From Bacteroides sp. ET71 (GTDB lineage: Bacteria; Bacteroidota; Bacteroidia; Bacteroidales; Bacteroidaceae), in NCBI RefSeq assembly GCF_023336905.1, contig NZ_JAMBLS010000002.1:186001-250000 (forward strand): a stretch of DNA of 64,000 nt, in the 5' to 3' direction. Position 1 is the stretch's first letter, and the number at the start of each line of letters is the position of its first letter. Shown here in pieces: positions 56,955 through 64,000 of the stretch. Below the pieces are notes generated by a model. That model was not told the DNA's origin and did no database searches. It worked only from the letters and a program-made list of their open reading frames with translations. The position numbers were made by a program, and so were the translations under genes.

Positions 56955-57716
56955 TTATCTGGACACTTCAAGCCCGCTCCTCTTGCTGCGTCCGTAGCTC
57001 CGGTAGTCGTCCAAGGGGATGTCCACCTCGGGCTCGGCCAGTGTGCCGGCGTGCGGCAGGCGGAAGCAGATGTACTTGATGGTCATGCCGCGGTCCAGCC
57101 ATTGCTGCTCGTAGGCGGTGCGGATTTGCGTCAGCACGCCGCCGCTGAGGGGCGAGGCATAGAGGTCGTCGGTCATCTGCTCGACAGGCAGGCCGTTGCG
57201 CTCCAGCATCAGGCGCGTGTAGGTGTACATGAAAGGGCTGTCCGTCTTGACATGCACGCGGCCCCCGTCGCGCAGGAAGCGGCGGTAGCGCTCCAGGAAG
57301 TAGGTAGATGTCAGCCGCTTCGTGGCCTTCTTCATCTGCGGGTCGCTGAACGTCAGCCACAGCTCGTCCACCTCAGCGGGCGCGAAGCACTGGTCGATGG
57401 CCTCGATGCGAGTGCGCAAGAAGGCCACGTTCTTCAACCCTTCGCGCAGGGCATCGGTAGCCCCCGTCCACATGCGTGCACCCTTGATGTCGACGCCGAT
57501 AAAGTTCCGCTCCGCCATCCTTCGGGCCAGTCCCACGGTATATTCCCCCCTGCCACAGCCCAGCTCCAGCGTCAGCGGCCGGCCGTTGCGGAAGAAATCC
57601 TCATCCCATCGCCCCCTCATCGCAAAAGGCACGCCTCCGGGCCCGGCATAGGGGTGCTCGAAGACGTGCGGGTAAGCTGCCATGTCGGCAAATTTCTGCA
57701 GTTTTCCTTTTCCCAT
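56955..57716 (-). CDS. trmB: tRNA (guanine-N7-)-methyltransferase
   Basis: The 253-residue enzyme makes 7-methylguanosine at position 46 of tRNA with S-adenosylmethionine. The SAM-binding motif [17 protein letters not shown] and [16 protein letters not shown] are clear; [20 protein letters not shown] corresponds to the TrmB FPDPWPKxRHxKRR signature with Bacteroidetes changes. The start is ATG 57716; the longer frame to 57749 would overlap ilvE. It starts 11 nt after the ilvE stop codon, so the two form an operon. Confidence 0.9.
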   Translation of the reverse strand: MGKGKLQKFADMAAYPHVFEHPYAGPGGVPFAMRGRWDEDFFRNGRPLTLELGCGRGEYTVGLARRMAERNFIGVDIKGARMWTGATDALREGLKNVAFLRTRIEAIDQCFAPAEVDELWLTFSDPQMKKATKRLTSTYFLERYRRFLRDGGRVHVKTDSPFMYTYTRLMLERNGLPVEQMTDDLYASPLSGGVLTQIRTAYEQQWLDRGMTIKYICFRLPHAGTLAEPEVDIPLDDYRSYGRSKRSGLEVSR

Positions 57717-57727
57717 GTTGACAGGAT

Positions 57728-58756
57728 TTATTCTACCACCGTCACCCAACCGTGCGTATCCGGTTCGTCGCCATACTGTATGGCACGCAGCTTATGGTAC
57801 AGCTTCGTGCTGACAGGCCCCGGCGTGCCGTCGTGGGTGAAGACATACTTGCGGCCGTTTTCCGGGTCATCTATGTGGCTGATAGGGCTGATGACAGCCG
57901 CCGTCCCGCAGGCCCCCGCCTCCTCAAACGTGGCAAGTTCCTCCTCGGGGATGGGGCGCCGTTCCACCTTCAGCCCCAGGTCTTCGGCCAGTTGCATCAG
58001 GCTCTTGTTGGTGATGCTCGGCAGGATAGACGTCGACAGCGGGGTGATGTACGTATTATCCTTGATGCCGAAGAAGTTGGCCGCACCACACTCGTCCATA
58101 TATTTCTTCTCCTTCGCGTCCAGGTAGAACTCGGCCGAATAGCCCGCGTCGTGCGCCTCTTTGCTGGCTCGCAGGCTGGCCGCGTAGTTGCCACCCACCT
58201 TGAAAGTACCCGTCCCCAGCGGGGCAGCACGGTCATACTTGCGGGTGATGACATACGGCGTGGCGGCAAATCCCCCCTTGAAGTACGGGCCCACGGGCGT
58301 CACGAAGATAAGGAAGAGATACTCGTTCGCCGGCTTTACACCCACCTGTGCCCCCGTGCCGATAAGCAAGGGACGGATATACAGCGACGCACCGCTCTCG
58401 TAAGGCGGCACGAAACGCTCGTTCAGCTTCACCACCTTCAGGACTGCCTCGCGGAAACGCTCCGTCGGAAGCTCAGGCATCAGTATCCCGCGGCAGGTAG
58501 ACTGCAGGCGTGCGGCATTCTCCTCCAGGCGGAAAATACGGATGCGTCCGTCCTTGCCCCTGAAAGCCTTCAGGCCCTCGAAAGCCTCCTGGCCGTAGTG
58601 CAGGCTGGTGGCAGCCATGTGCAGGGGGATATACTCGTCACTGCACACCTCCAGCTCGCCCCATTGTCCGTTACGATGGTAGATTCTCACATTGTAATCT
58701 GTCCGCATATATCCAAAGGACAGATTAGACCAATCCATTTCTTTCATATCGTTCAT
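57728..58756 (-). CDS. ilvE: Branched-chain amino acid aminotransferase
   Basis: The protein of about 342 residues is a PLP-dependent class IV (fold-type IV) aminotransferase that makes Leu, Ile and Val from their keto acids. Motifs are [59 protein letters not shown] (catalytic Lys) and [24 protein letters not shown] 58756 or ATG 58747 ([13 protein letters not shown]) could be the start; the TTG at 58765 is unlikely. trmB follows 11 nt later. Confidence 0.94.
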   Translation of the reverse strand: MNDMKEMDWSNLSFGYMRTDYNVRIYHRNGQWGELEVCSDEYIPLHMAATSLHYGQEAFEGLKAFRGKDGRIRIFRLEENAARLQSTCRGILMPELPTERFREAVLKVVKLNERFVPPYESGASLYIRPLLIGTGAQVGVKPANEYLFLIFVTPVGPYFKGGFAATPYVITRKYDRAAPLGTGTFKVGGNYAASLRASKEAHDAGYSAEFYLDAKEKKYMDECGAANFFGIKDNTYITPLSTSILPSITNKSLMQLAEDLGLKVERRPIPEEELATFEEAGACGTAAVISPISHIDDPENGRKYVFTHDGTPGPVSTKLYHKLRAIQYGDEPDTHGWVTVVE

Positions 58757-58779
58757 ATTAATCAAATCCTACATTTGTT

Positions 58780-59097
58780 CTATTCCATCCACCGCCCCAG
58801 CAGCACTTTCGAAGAGTCCGAAGGGTCCCTGCGGCAGTCCCACACGGCCACAACCATCACCTTGCTGCCCACCACGCGGTAAATCACCTTGCCATACGGA
58901 GGCACCATCACCGCCCGATAGGCCTGCCCGCGCCCCTCCAGGTATTGCCCCACGTAGGGCGAATCGGCCAGGCACGCCACGGTGTCCGTTATGCGCTGCA
59001 TCATGCTTCCTGCCGTCAGCGCACCGGCCGACTGCAGGTAGTAATCGGCCAAAGCCGTCAGGTGGCGTTCCGCCTCCTCAGTCCAAACTATTTCCAT
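58780..59097 (-). CDS. RelE/ParE-family toxin
   Basis: The 105-residue protein starts MEIVWTEEAERHLTALADYYLQSAG and contains VACLADSPYVGQYLEGRGQAYRAVMVPPYGKVIYRVVGSKVMVVAVWDCRRDP, a ParE/RelE-fold pattern (strand-helix-helix-strands, terminal CRRDP). It overlaps the antitoxin gene by 10 nt, as in toxin-antitoxin operons. Whether it cleaves mRNA (RelE) or inhibits gyrase (ParE) cannot be read from sequence. Confidence 0.85.
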   Translation of the reverse strand: MEIVWTEEAERHLTALADYYLQSAGALTAGSMMQRITDTVACLADSPYVGQYLEGRGQAYRAVMVPPYGKVIYRVVGSKVMVVAVWDCRRDPSDSSKVLLGRWME

Positions 59098-59351
59098 GCC
59101 GCAATCTTTTCTCTTATCCGGGCCACCACTTCCTCATGAGCACACACCTTGCCGGCCATCACATCCGCCTCCGACTGCAACAAGCAGTGCCGGCGCTCCT
59201 TCCGTGTGTAAGGCAGCCCGCAGACATACGCCTGCCGGCCGTCCCCCTTCAGGGAAAGCAGAAAGTCCAGCAACTGCTGCATGCTCTCATCATCGTCCAT
59301 CAACGAAGCAACCTCCTGCAAGACAGTTTTTCTCAATTCAACGGTAGTCAT
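59088..59351 (-). CDS. Antitoxin partner of the ParE-like toxin
   Basis: The protein of about 87 residues starts MTTVELRKTVLQEVASLMDDDESMQQLLDFL; the helical N-terminus and the C-terminal SEADVMAGKVCAHEEVVARIREKIA resemble Bacteroidetes RelB-like antitoxins. It overlaps the toxin gene by 10 nt and precedes it. ATG 59357 is an alternative start. A TACATTTG -7 box lies at 59374-59381. Confidence 0.78.
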   Translation of the reverse strand: MTTVELRKTVLQEVASLMDDDESMQQLLDFLLSLKGDGRQAYVCGLPYTRKERRHCLLQSEADVMAGKVCAHEEVVARIREKIAAWK

Positions 59352-59373
59352 ACCCATCACTCGTTAGTTTCCG

Positions 59374-59381
59374 CAAATGTA
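59374..59381 (-). promoter_or_regulatory. -7 element of the toxin-antitoxin operon
   Basis: CAAATGTA reads TACATTTG on the minus strand, 22 nt before ATG 59351. Confidence 0.55.
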
Positions 59382-59385
59382 CGGT

Positions 59386-59598
59386 TTATTCTTTAGTTTC
59401 CGACTCCCCGGACAGCAAATTTTCAATCTCCGCCTCTGCTTTCGTCAGTTTCCCCGTGCAAAAAGCGATAATCCGGTTGGCCTCCTTGATTTTATCGGCC
59501 AGTTGGTCCACATCCAGTTCATTGGCATCTATCTGCGCCACTATCTTCTCCAGGCGTTCCATAGCCTCGGCATACGATTCTTTCTTAGGTGTTGCCAT
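59386..59598 (-). CDS. xseB: Exodeoxyribonuclease VII small subunit
   Basis: The 70-residue protein MATPKKESYAEAMERLEKIVAQIDANELDVDQLADKIKEANRII... shows the XseB signature (YEEAM..LE.IV..IE). It is the small subunit of exonuclease VII, which degrades single-stranded DNA. The large-subunit gene xseA, usually adjacent, is not in this window. Confidence 0.9.
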   Translation of the reverse strand: MATPKKESYAEAMERLEKIVAQIDANELDVDQLADKIKEANRIIAFCTGKLTKAEAEIENLLSGESETKE

Positions 59599-59622
59599 AA
59601 ATCTATCCGCATTTTAAATGAT

Positions 59623-60546
59623 TCAAATTCCACTTCGGCCTGTCTTCTCTCCACCCGTCAATGCCCTAAGCACGATGGACGATATGTCAGCCATATACCG
59701 GCAAGTCTCCTCCATCGTAGCCCGCGAATCCTTCACCAGCACCACAAGCGTATAATGCCGTCCATCGGGCAGACGGATAAAACCTGCATCATTCACTCCT
59801 ATCCACTCCCCCCGGACATTCTGGTCCCCCGTGCCAGTCTTATGCCCGATGGCAGTGCCCGTACCTTCCAGCGGAGCAGCCAGACGCTCTTTCCCGGTCT
59901 CACACTCCAGCAGCATCTTCCTGATAAAGCCCTCCTCCGCACCATCGGCAAACACAGGATGGGTGAAAAGCATTTCCAGCAGCCGTGCCACAGCCAAAGG
60001 CGTACTCCAGTTATCATAACACCGCCCCAAAGAACGATGCATCTCCGCCTCATCGGCCACAATAGCCAACGGAACAATGCCCAATTCATGCATGTAGCGT
60101 TCCGTCTCCTCCACACCACAAATACGGTCAAACAGAATATCGCAAGCATTGTTGTCACTCCACTGCAAGGTGTAAGACAACAGGTCTCTGACTCGCAGGG
60201 TAACACCTCCTTCGGGATATTTGTCACGCAAGGGACTGTACGTGTCCGGCTTCAGGTCCTCCTGCCTGATACAGACAGGAGTGTCCAACGTCCAACCCCT
60301 GACACGCAATCCATGAGCCACAGCCAAAGCCTGATGCAACTTGAAAACACTCATCAGCGGATAACGGCAAGAATCATTCACACAGACAGTATCCCTACCC
60401 TCCACAATAAGAGCAACACCAATCTGTGCAGGTTTATCAGACACATAATCAGCAAGAGCCTGACGAAGATAGGCCTGCTGCCCTTGCAAGGGAGACTGAA
60501 ACAACCACAAAACAGCAAACAGGATGAACAGACAAGAAGGTCTCAT
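59623..60546 (-). CDS. Class A beta-lactamase (CepA/CblA-like)
   Basis: The 307-residue exported enzyme has a signal peptide (CLFILFAVLWLFQSPLQG). Active-site motifs are complete: Ser66-Val-Phe-Lys69 (SxxK), Ser130-Asp-Asn132 (SDN), an omega-loop Glu in DEAEM (Glu166 or Glu168) and Lys236-Thr-Gly238 (KTG). DLKPDTYSPLRDKYPEGG and SDNNACDILF are close to the CepA/CblA chromosomal cephalosporinases of Bacteroides (subclass A2) and less close to CfxA. The start is ATG 60546, at the signal peptide; the longer frame enters the terminator-like hairpin upstream. No mobile-element genes flank it. Confidence 0.9.
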   Translation of the reverse strand: MRPSCLFILFAVLWLFQSPLQGQQAYLRQALADYVSDKPAQIGVALIVEGRDTVCVNDSCRYPLMSVFKLHQALAVAHGLRVRGWTLDTPVCIRQEDLKPDTYSPLRDKYPEGGVTLRVRDLLSYTLQWSDNNACDILFDRICGVEETERYMHELGIVPLAIVADEAEMHRSLGRCYDNWSTPLAVARLLEMLFTHPVFADGAEEGFIRKMLLECETGKERLAAPLEGTGTAIGHKTGTGDQNVRGEWIGVNDAGFIRLPDGRHYTLVVLVKDSRATMEETCRYMADISSIVLRALTGGEKTGRSGI

Positions 60547-60580
60547 TAGAAAAAGCACAAGTAAAATGAAACTTATACAC

Positions 60581-60632
60581 AAGCGGTGTGCCCTTCCCCT
60601 TAACCCAATCGGAGAACAGGGCACACCGCCTT
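60581..60632 (-). terminator. Terminator-like hairpin between nagB and the beta-lactamase gene
   Basis: AAGCGGTGTGCCC (60581-60593) pairs with GGGCACACCGCCTT (60619-60632), just after the nagB stop codon. It probably ends nagB transcription; no strong T-run follows. Confidence 0.6.
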
Positions 60633-60651
60633 GCAAACGATGAATACAATC

Positions 60652-61464
60652 TTACTTCAGCAAAGAAGCCGGATCCAGATGCTCAGCCTCAATATCTTTG
60701 AAGTAACGGTACGTGCCCACCTTCAGCTCGTCAGTAGCAGCATCGTCGCACACGATGATACCCTTCTCATGCATCTGCAAAGCACTGATGGTCCACATCT
60801 GCATCACAGGGCCTTCTACGGCATGATAGAGCGCACGCGCCTTGTTATGTCCATTAACAATAATCATCACCTCTTTCGCGCTGAGCACAGTTCCTACGCC
60901 GACCGTCAAAGCCGTTTTAGGAACCTTGTTTACATCATTGTCAAAGAAGCGGGAATTGGCGATGATGGTATCCGTGGTCAACGTCTTCTGACGGGTGCGC
61001 GAAGACAAAGAAGAACCCGGCTCATTGAACGCGATATGACCGTCCGGACCTATACCTCCCATGAAGAGGTCTACACCACCATAAGACTTGATTTTCTCCT
61101 CAAAGCGTGCACACTCTGCATCCAGATCGGCGGCATTACCGTTCAAGATATTCGTGTTCTCCGCCTTAATATCAATGTGGCTGAAGAAATTATTCCACAT
61201 GAAAGAGTAATAACTCTCGGGATGTTCCTTGGGCAAGCCCACATATTCGTCCATGTTGAAGGTCACAACATTCTGGAAAGAAACAACCCCAGCTTTGTTC
61301 AAATCAATCAATTCTTTGTACATGCCCAACGGCGACGAACCGGTAGGACATCCCAAAACAAAAGGTTTTTCGGGCGTAGGATTAGCTGCATTAATCTTAG
61401 AAGCCACATAATTGGCCGCCCACTTGGATACGGATTGATAATCCGGTTGAATAATAACTCGCAT
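60652..61464 (-). CDS. nagB: Glucosamine-6-phosphate deaminase
   Basis: The 270-residue enzyme converts glucosamine-6-phosphate to fructose-6-phosphate and ammonia. [32 protein letters not shown] (catalytic Asp), [21 protein letters not shown] (His ring-opening) and [29 protein letters not shown] are all present. The length fits the allosteric NagB class. The flavodiiron gene upstream ends 18 nt before it and runs in the same direction. Confidence 0.95.
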   Translation of the reverse strand: MRVIIQPDYQSVSKWAANYVASKINAANPTPEKPFVLGCPTGSSPLGMYKELIDLNKAGVVSFQNVVTFNMDEYVGLPKEHPESYYSFMWNNFFSHIDIKAENTNILNGNAADLDAECARFEEKIKSYGGVDLFMGGIGPDGHIAFNEPGSSLSSRTRQKTLTTDTIIANSRFFDNDVNKVPKTALTVGVGTVLSAKEVMIIVNGHNKARALYHAVEGPVMQMWTISALQMHEKGIIVCDDAATDELKVGTYRYFKDIEAEHLDPASLLK

Positions 61465-61482
61465 TGTTGTGTTATTTAAAGG

Positions 61483-62688
61483 TTATACATTGGGTCTGTC
61501 TTTCTTCAGGCGTTCGGCCATAGCACGTGCTAGGATTCCACACTGCTCGTAGGTTATGTCCTTCATCGCCTGTTTCATTTCCACAGGGTCACCCACCAGT
61601 TCGAACTTGCTCTTTTCGGCAAACTCGCCCATCCGCTTTACGGCAGCTCCTGCCCAACAGAACGAGCCGAACAACCCCAAGTAACGGTTCTTCACCTCAC
61701 GCAACAAGATTTTCTCCAGCAATGATTCCACTTCCGGATAAATATGATTGCAATAAGTGGGGCTTCCGATGATGAGTCCCTTGTATTGGAATATATCTTT
61801 CAGCATATAAGACGGATGGCTCTTGCTGACATTGTGCATAACGATGTCGCGTATGCCTTGTGCGGACAATTCTTCTGCAATGGCCTCCGCCATCTGCTCA
61901 GTATTTCCATACATGCTGCCATAGGCAATCACCACACCTTCCGCTGCCTCATAACGGCTCAGACGGTCATAGATGCCCGCCACCTTAGGGATATTCTCCG
62001 TCCACACCGGCCCATGCGTAGAGCATACAACCTTGATAGGCAGCTTGCCCAGTTTAGCCATGGCTTTTTGTACCGGATTGCCATACTTGCCCACGATGTT
62101 CGAATAATAACGCACCATCTCGTCCCAATACTTATCCGTATTGATGCGCGTATCCAGGAAGCCTCCATCCAGAGTGCCGAAACAGCCGAAGCCATCTCCC
62201 GAGAACAACACACCGTCCGTCTCATCGAACGTCATCATAGTCTCAGGCCAATGCACCATAGGAGTCAAGTAAAAACGCAGTTTATGATATCCCAGGTCAA
62301 GGAAATCGCCTTCCTTCACCTCATAACGTTCACCCGTCACGCCATAAAATCCCTCAATCATACCGAACGTCTGTTTGTTGCCCACGATAACGATATCGGG
62401 ATAATATTGCTTGATAAGACGTATAGAACCCGAATGATCCGGCTCCATATGATTGATAATCAAATATTGAATAGGGCGGTTGCCAATAATACTGCGAATC
62501 TTGCGCAAGAACACCTCGAAATAACAGGCATCCACTGTATCGACCAACGCCACGATGTCATCGTCTATCAGATAGGAATTATAAGATACGCCATAAGGCA
62601 ATGGCCACATCCCTTCGAAGAGGTGTTTGTTGCGGTCATTCACTCCTACGTAATGGATTTTTCCTTTAATCAGGGTCTTTTCATTCAT
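61483..62688 (-). CDS. Flavodiiron protein (A-type flavoprotein)
   Basis: The 401-residue enzyme reduces oxygen or nitric oxide to protect anaerobes. The diiron metallo-beta-lactamase-like domain (about 1-250) carries HMEPDHSGS (His80, Glu82, Asp84, His85), HWPETMMTFDETDGVLFSGDGFGCFG, and STHGPVW. A C-terminal flavodoxin domain (from about 253, AYGSMYGNTEQMAEAI) binds FMN. No rubredoxin domain is fused. It has its own -7 box at 62728-62735. Confidence 0.93.
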   Translation of the reverse strand: MNEKTLIKGKIHYVGVNDRNKHLFEGMWPLPYGVSYNSYLIDDDIVALVDTVDACYFEVFLRKIRSIIGNRPIQYLIINHMEPDHSGSIRLIKQYYPDIVIVGNKQTFGMIEGFYGVTGERYEVKEGDFLDLGYHKLRFYLTPMVHWPETMMTFDETDGVLFSGDGFGCFGTLDGGFLDTRINTDKYWDEMVRYYSNIVGKYGNPVQKAMAKLGKLPIKVVCSTHGPVWTENIPKVAGIYDRLSRYEAAEGVVIAYGSMYGNTEQMAEAIAEELSAQGIRDIVMHNVSKSHPSYMLKDIFQYKGLIIGSPTYCNHIYPEVESLLEKILLREVKNRYLGLFGSFCWAGAAVKRMGEFAEKSKFELVGDPVEMKQAMKDITYEQCGILARAMAERLKKDRPNV

Positions 62689-62727
62689 ATTTTCTTACTC
62701 TGTTTAATATTACGGTCAATATCGGCA

Positions 62728-62735
62728 CAAAGTTA
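62728..62735 (-). promoter_or_regulatory. -7 element of the flavodiiron gene
   Basis: CAAAGTTA reads TAACTTTG on the minus strand, 39 nt before the ATG at 62688. Confidence 0.6.
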
Positions 62736-62737
62736 GT

Positions 62738-63673
62738 TTATTTTCCACACTTATCATACTTTTTACCTTGATATGCGTCAAGTTCCCTCATTCTTTTCCA
62801 CAAGCGGTGATTGAACTCATAATTCTTCAAGTTCCAATCCGGTGCCACCAGCAAGTCTTTGGGCGACTGCGACAGAAATCGCTCCAACACGATATCCGGG
62901 CGCAAACGTTCAACATAATCTATCACCACCTCCATATACTCATCCACGTCAAACAGATGAAAGTCTTCTGGTTTTTCCTCATATTCCCGAGCCATGCGCG
63001 TACCTCGGATCAGTTGCAACTGATGCAGCTTCAACGTAGTAAGCGGCAGCGAAGAAATGTCCTCCGCCTGCCTCACCATATCTGCTCGTGTCTCGCCCGG
63101 CAATCCCAAGATGACATGTCCTCCGCACAAAATCCCCCGTTCAGAGGTGCGCCTTACTGCATCCACCGTTTCAGCCCACGTATGCCCACGGTTGATACGC
63201 CGCAATGTCTTATCCGACGTGCTTTCGATACCATATTCAATCAAGACAAATGTCCGTTCCTTTTGTTCGGCAAGATAATCCAAAAGTTCGTCGGACATAC
63301 AATCCGGCCGCGTGCCAATGACCAGCCCCACCACATCATCCACAGCCAATGCCTCCTCATATTTCCGCCTCAGCGCCTCCAGACCACCATACGTATTGGT
63401 ATAAGCTTGGAAATAGGCCAGATATTTCATCTGCGGATACTTGCGGGCGAAAAACAACTTCCCTTCTTCCAATTGTTGGACAATGCTCTTGTCCGTACGG
63501 CAATACTCAGGGTTGAACGTCTGATTATTACAATACGTACAGCCTCCATACCCCTTAGTGCCGTCACGATTCGGACATGTGAAACCCGCATTGAGGGAAA
63601 TCTTCTGCACCTTGAAGGGGAAATGACGCTTCAGGAAGGTAGAAAAATCGTTGTATAAAAAAGGAGCATCCAT
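62738..63673 (-). CDS. YhcC-type radical SAM protein
   Basis: The 311-residue protein has SLNAGFTCPNRDGTKGYGGCTYCNN, the CxxxxxxxxxxxCxxC Fe-S pattern (Cys33, Cys45, Cys48) of the TIGR01212/YhcC radical SAM family. GTRPDC, EYGIESTSDKTLRRINRGHTW and HVILGLPGETRADM follow. The exact reaction of this family is not firmly known. The gene is separated by 13 nt from an exonuclease gene upstream, suggesting an operon. Confidence 0.9.
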   Translation of the reverse strand: MDAPFLYNDFSTFLKRHFPFKVQKISLNAGFTCPNRDGTKGYGGCTYCNNQTFNPEYCRTDKSIVQQLEEGKLFFARKYPQMKYLAYFQAYTNTYGGLEALRRKYEEALAVDDVVGLVIGTRPDCMSDELLDYLAEQKERTFVLIEYGIESTSDKTLRRINRGHTWAETVDAVRRTSERGILCGGHVILGLPGETRADMVRQAEDISSLPLTTLKLHQLQLIRGTRMAREYEEKPEDFHLFDVDEYMEVVIDYVERLRPDIVLERFLSQSPKDLLVAPDWNLKNYEFNHRLWKRMRELDAYQGKKYDKCGK

Positions 63674-63686
63674 ACAAAATCCATTT

Positions 63687-64000
63687 TTACAGTTTCCCTT
63701 TGCAATAACTCATCTCCTCCAACTCACACCATCCGGCATCTCTGATTTCCCGCAAAAACAGCCTGGCACACATCTCGGCATCATTGCCCGCCCGGTGATG
63801 ATGCCCGCAAGGTATTTCAAACAAATCACACAGATAGCTCAACGTATTGCAGCCAAAGTCATAAAGCTTACGGGCAGCACGTAACGAGCAATAATAGGTA
63901 ATGTCCGGTTTCTCCATACCGTAAAGTTCAAGCGAATGACGGATACAACCCATATCGAAAGCCGCATTATGCGCCACAAGGACAGGACAGTCCTTCCAGT
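63687..64000 (-). CDS. DnaQ-like 3'-5' exonuclease, truncated by window edge
   Basis: Only the C-terminal 104 residues are in the window; the frame stays open to the edge (WKDCPVLVAHNAAFDMGC...). HNAAFD is Exo II and HHRAGNDAE is the DEDDh Exo III motif of the DnaQ/epsilon superfamily; Exo I lies outside. It could be a stand-alone proofreading-type exonuclease or the end of a larger protein. Confidence 0.85.
   Translation of the reverse strand, partial: WKDCPVLVAHNAAFDMGCIRHSLELYGMEKPDITYYCSLRAARKLYDFGCNTLSYLCDLFEIPCGHHHRAGNDAEMCARLFLREIRDAGWCELEEMSYCKGKL

Noticed and set aside
59623-60636. Mobile CfxA-type resistance gene
   Set aside because: Sequence motifs are closer to CepA/CblA, and no integrase, mobilisation gene or inverted repeats flank it.

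Overview
The window looks like a chromosomal segment of a gut Bacteroidales bacterium (Bacteroides/Phocaeicola type). Three things point there: a starch utilisation (sus) locus with SusC/SusD-type outer-membrane genes; the Bacteroidetes -7 promoter element TAnnTTTG in front of many genes, often with a TTG/TTTG about 20 nt upstream and no strong Shine-Dalgarno; and family types typical of the group (DUF5686, LptD-like protein, DUF4469/HU-like protein, CepA-like beta-lactamase). There are no rRNA genes, no CRISPR array, no insertion sequence and no phage genes. One tRNA (Arg, anticodon CCG) is present.

Layout. 1-6.8 kb: a TonB-C/WG-repeat protein, a lipoprotein, a secreted carboxymuconolactone decarboxylase-cupin fusion, tRNA-Arg, then asnA-ung. 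6.8-22.8 kb: housekeeping and envelope genes (LptD-like protein, HD protein, BASS-type transporter, peptidoglycan amidase plus MCE protein, dnaA, nitroreductase, B12-dependent ribonucleotide reductase with folB, type II pantothenate kinase, DUF5686 outer-membrane protein). 23-45.6 kb: one extended starch locus: pullulanase, 4-alpha-glucanotransferase, SLC45-type sugar transporter, SusR, SusA, SusB, SusC, SusD, SusE, a DUF4469/HU-like protein, and SusG. 45.8-51.8 kb: a coiled-coil membrane protein and a TolC/HlyD/two-permease efflux operon with no ATPase. 51.8-64 kb: a GH109-like lipoprotein, a BlaI/M56-TonB regulator pair with operator-like dyads, mrp, trmB-ilvE, a toxin-antitoxin pair, xseB, a class A beta-lactamase, nagB, a flavodiiron protein, a radical SAM protein and a truncated exonuclease.

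How the starch genes should work together (from the known sus system): SusD/SusE/SusG bind and cut starch at the cell surface, SusC imports oligosaccharides, SusA/SusB and the pullulanase break them down in the periplasm, the MFS protein carries small sugars inward, MalQ recycles maltodextrins in the cytoplasm, and SusR senses maltose. SusF is missing; the DUF4469 gene sits in its place.

The most interesting signal is a shared promoter architecture. In front of malQ, susA and susB, a TTTATA-N4-CATTC element lies exactly 28 nt upstream of the TAnnTTTG box. A weaker match (12 of 16 bases) has the same spacing at the divergent pullulanase promoter. I infer this is the SusR operator. A second theme is the many short private tandem or palindromic repeat arrays between genes (about 6.6, 11.3, 22.9, 43.3, 53.6 and 56.8 kb), plus a family of GACAAG/ACGAG hairpins inside the starch locus.
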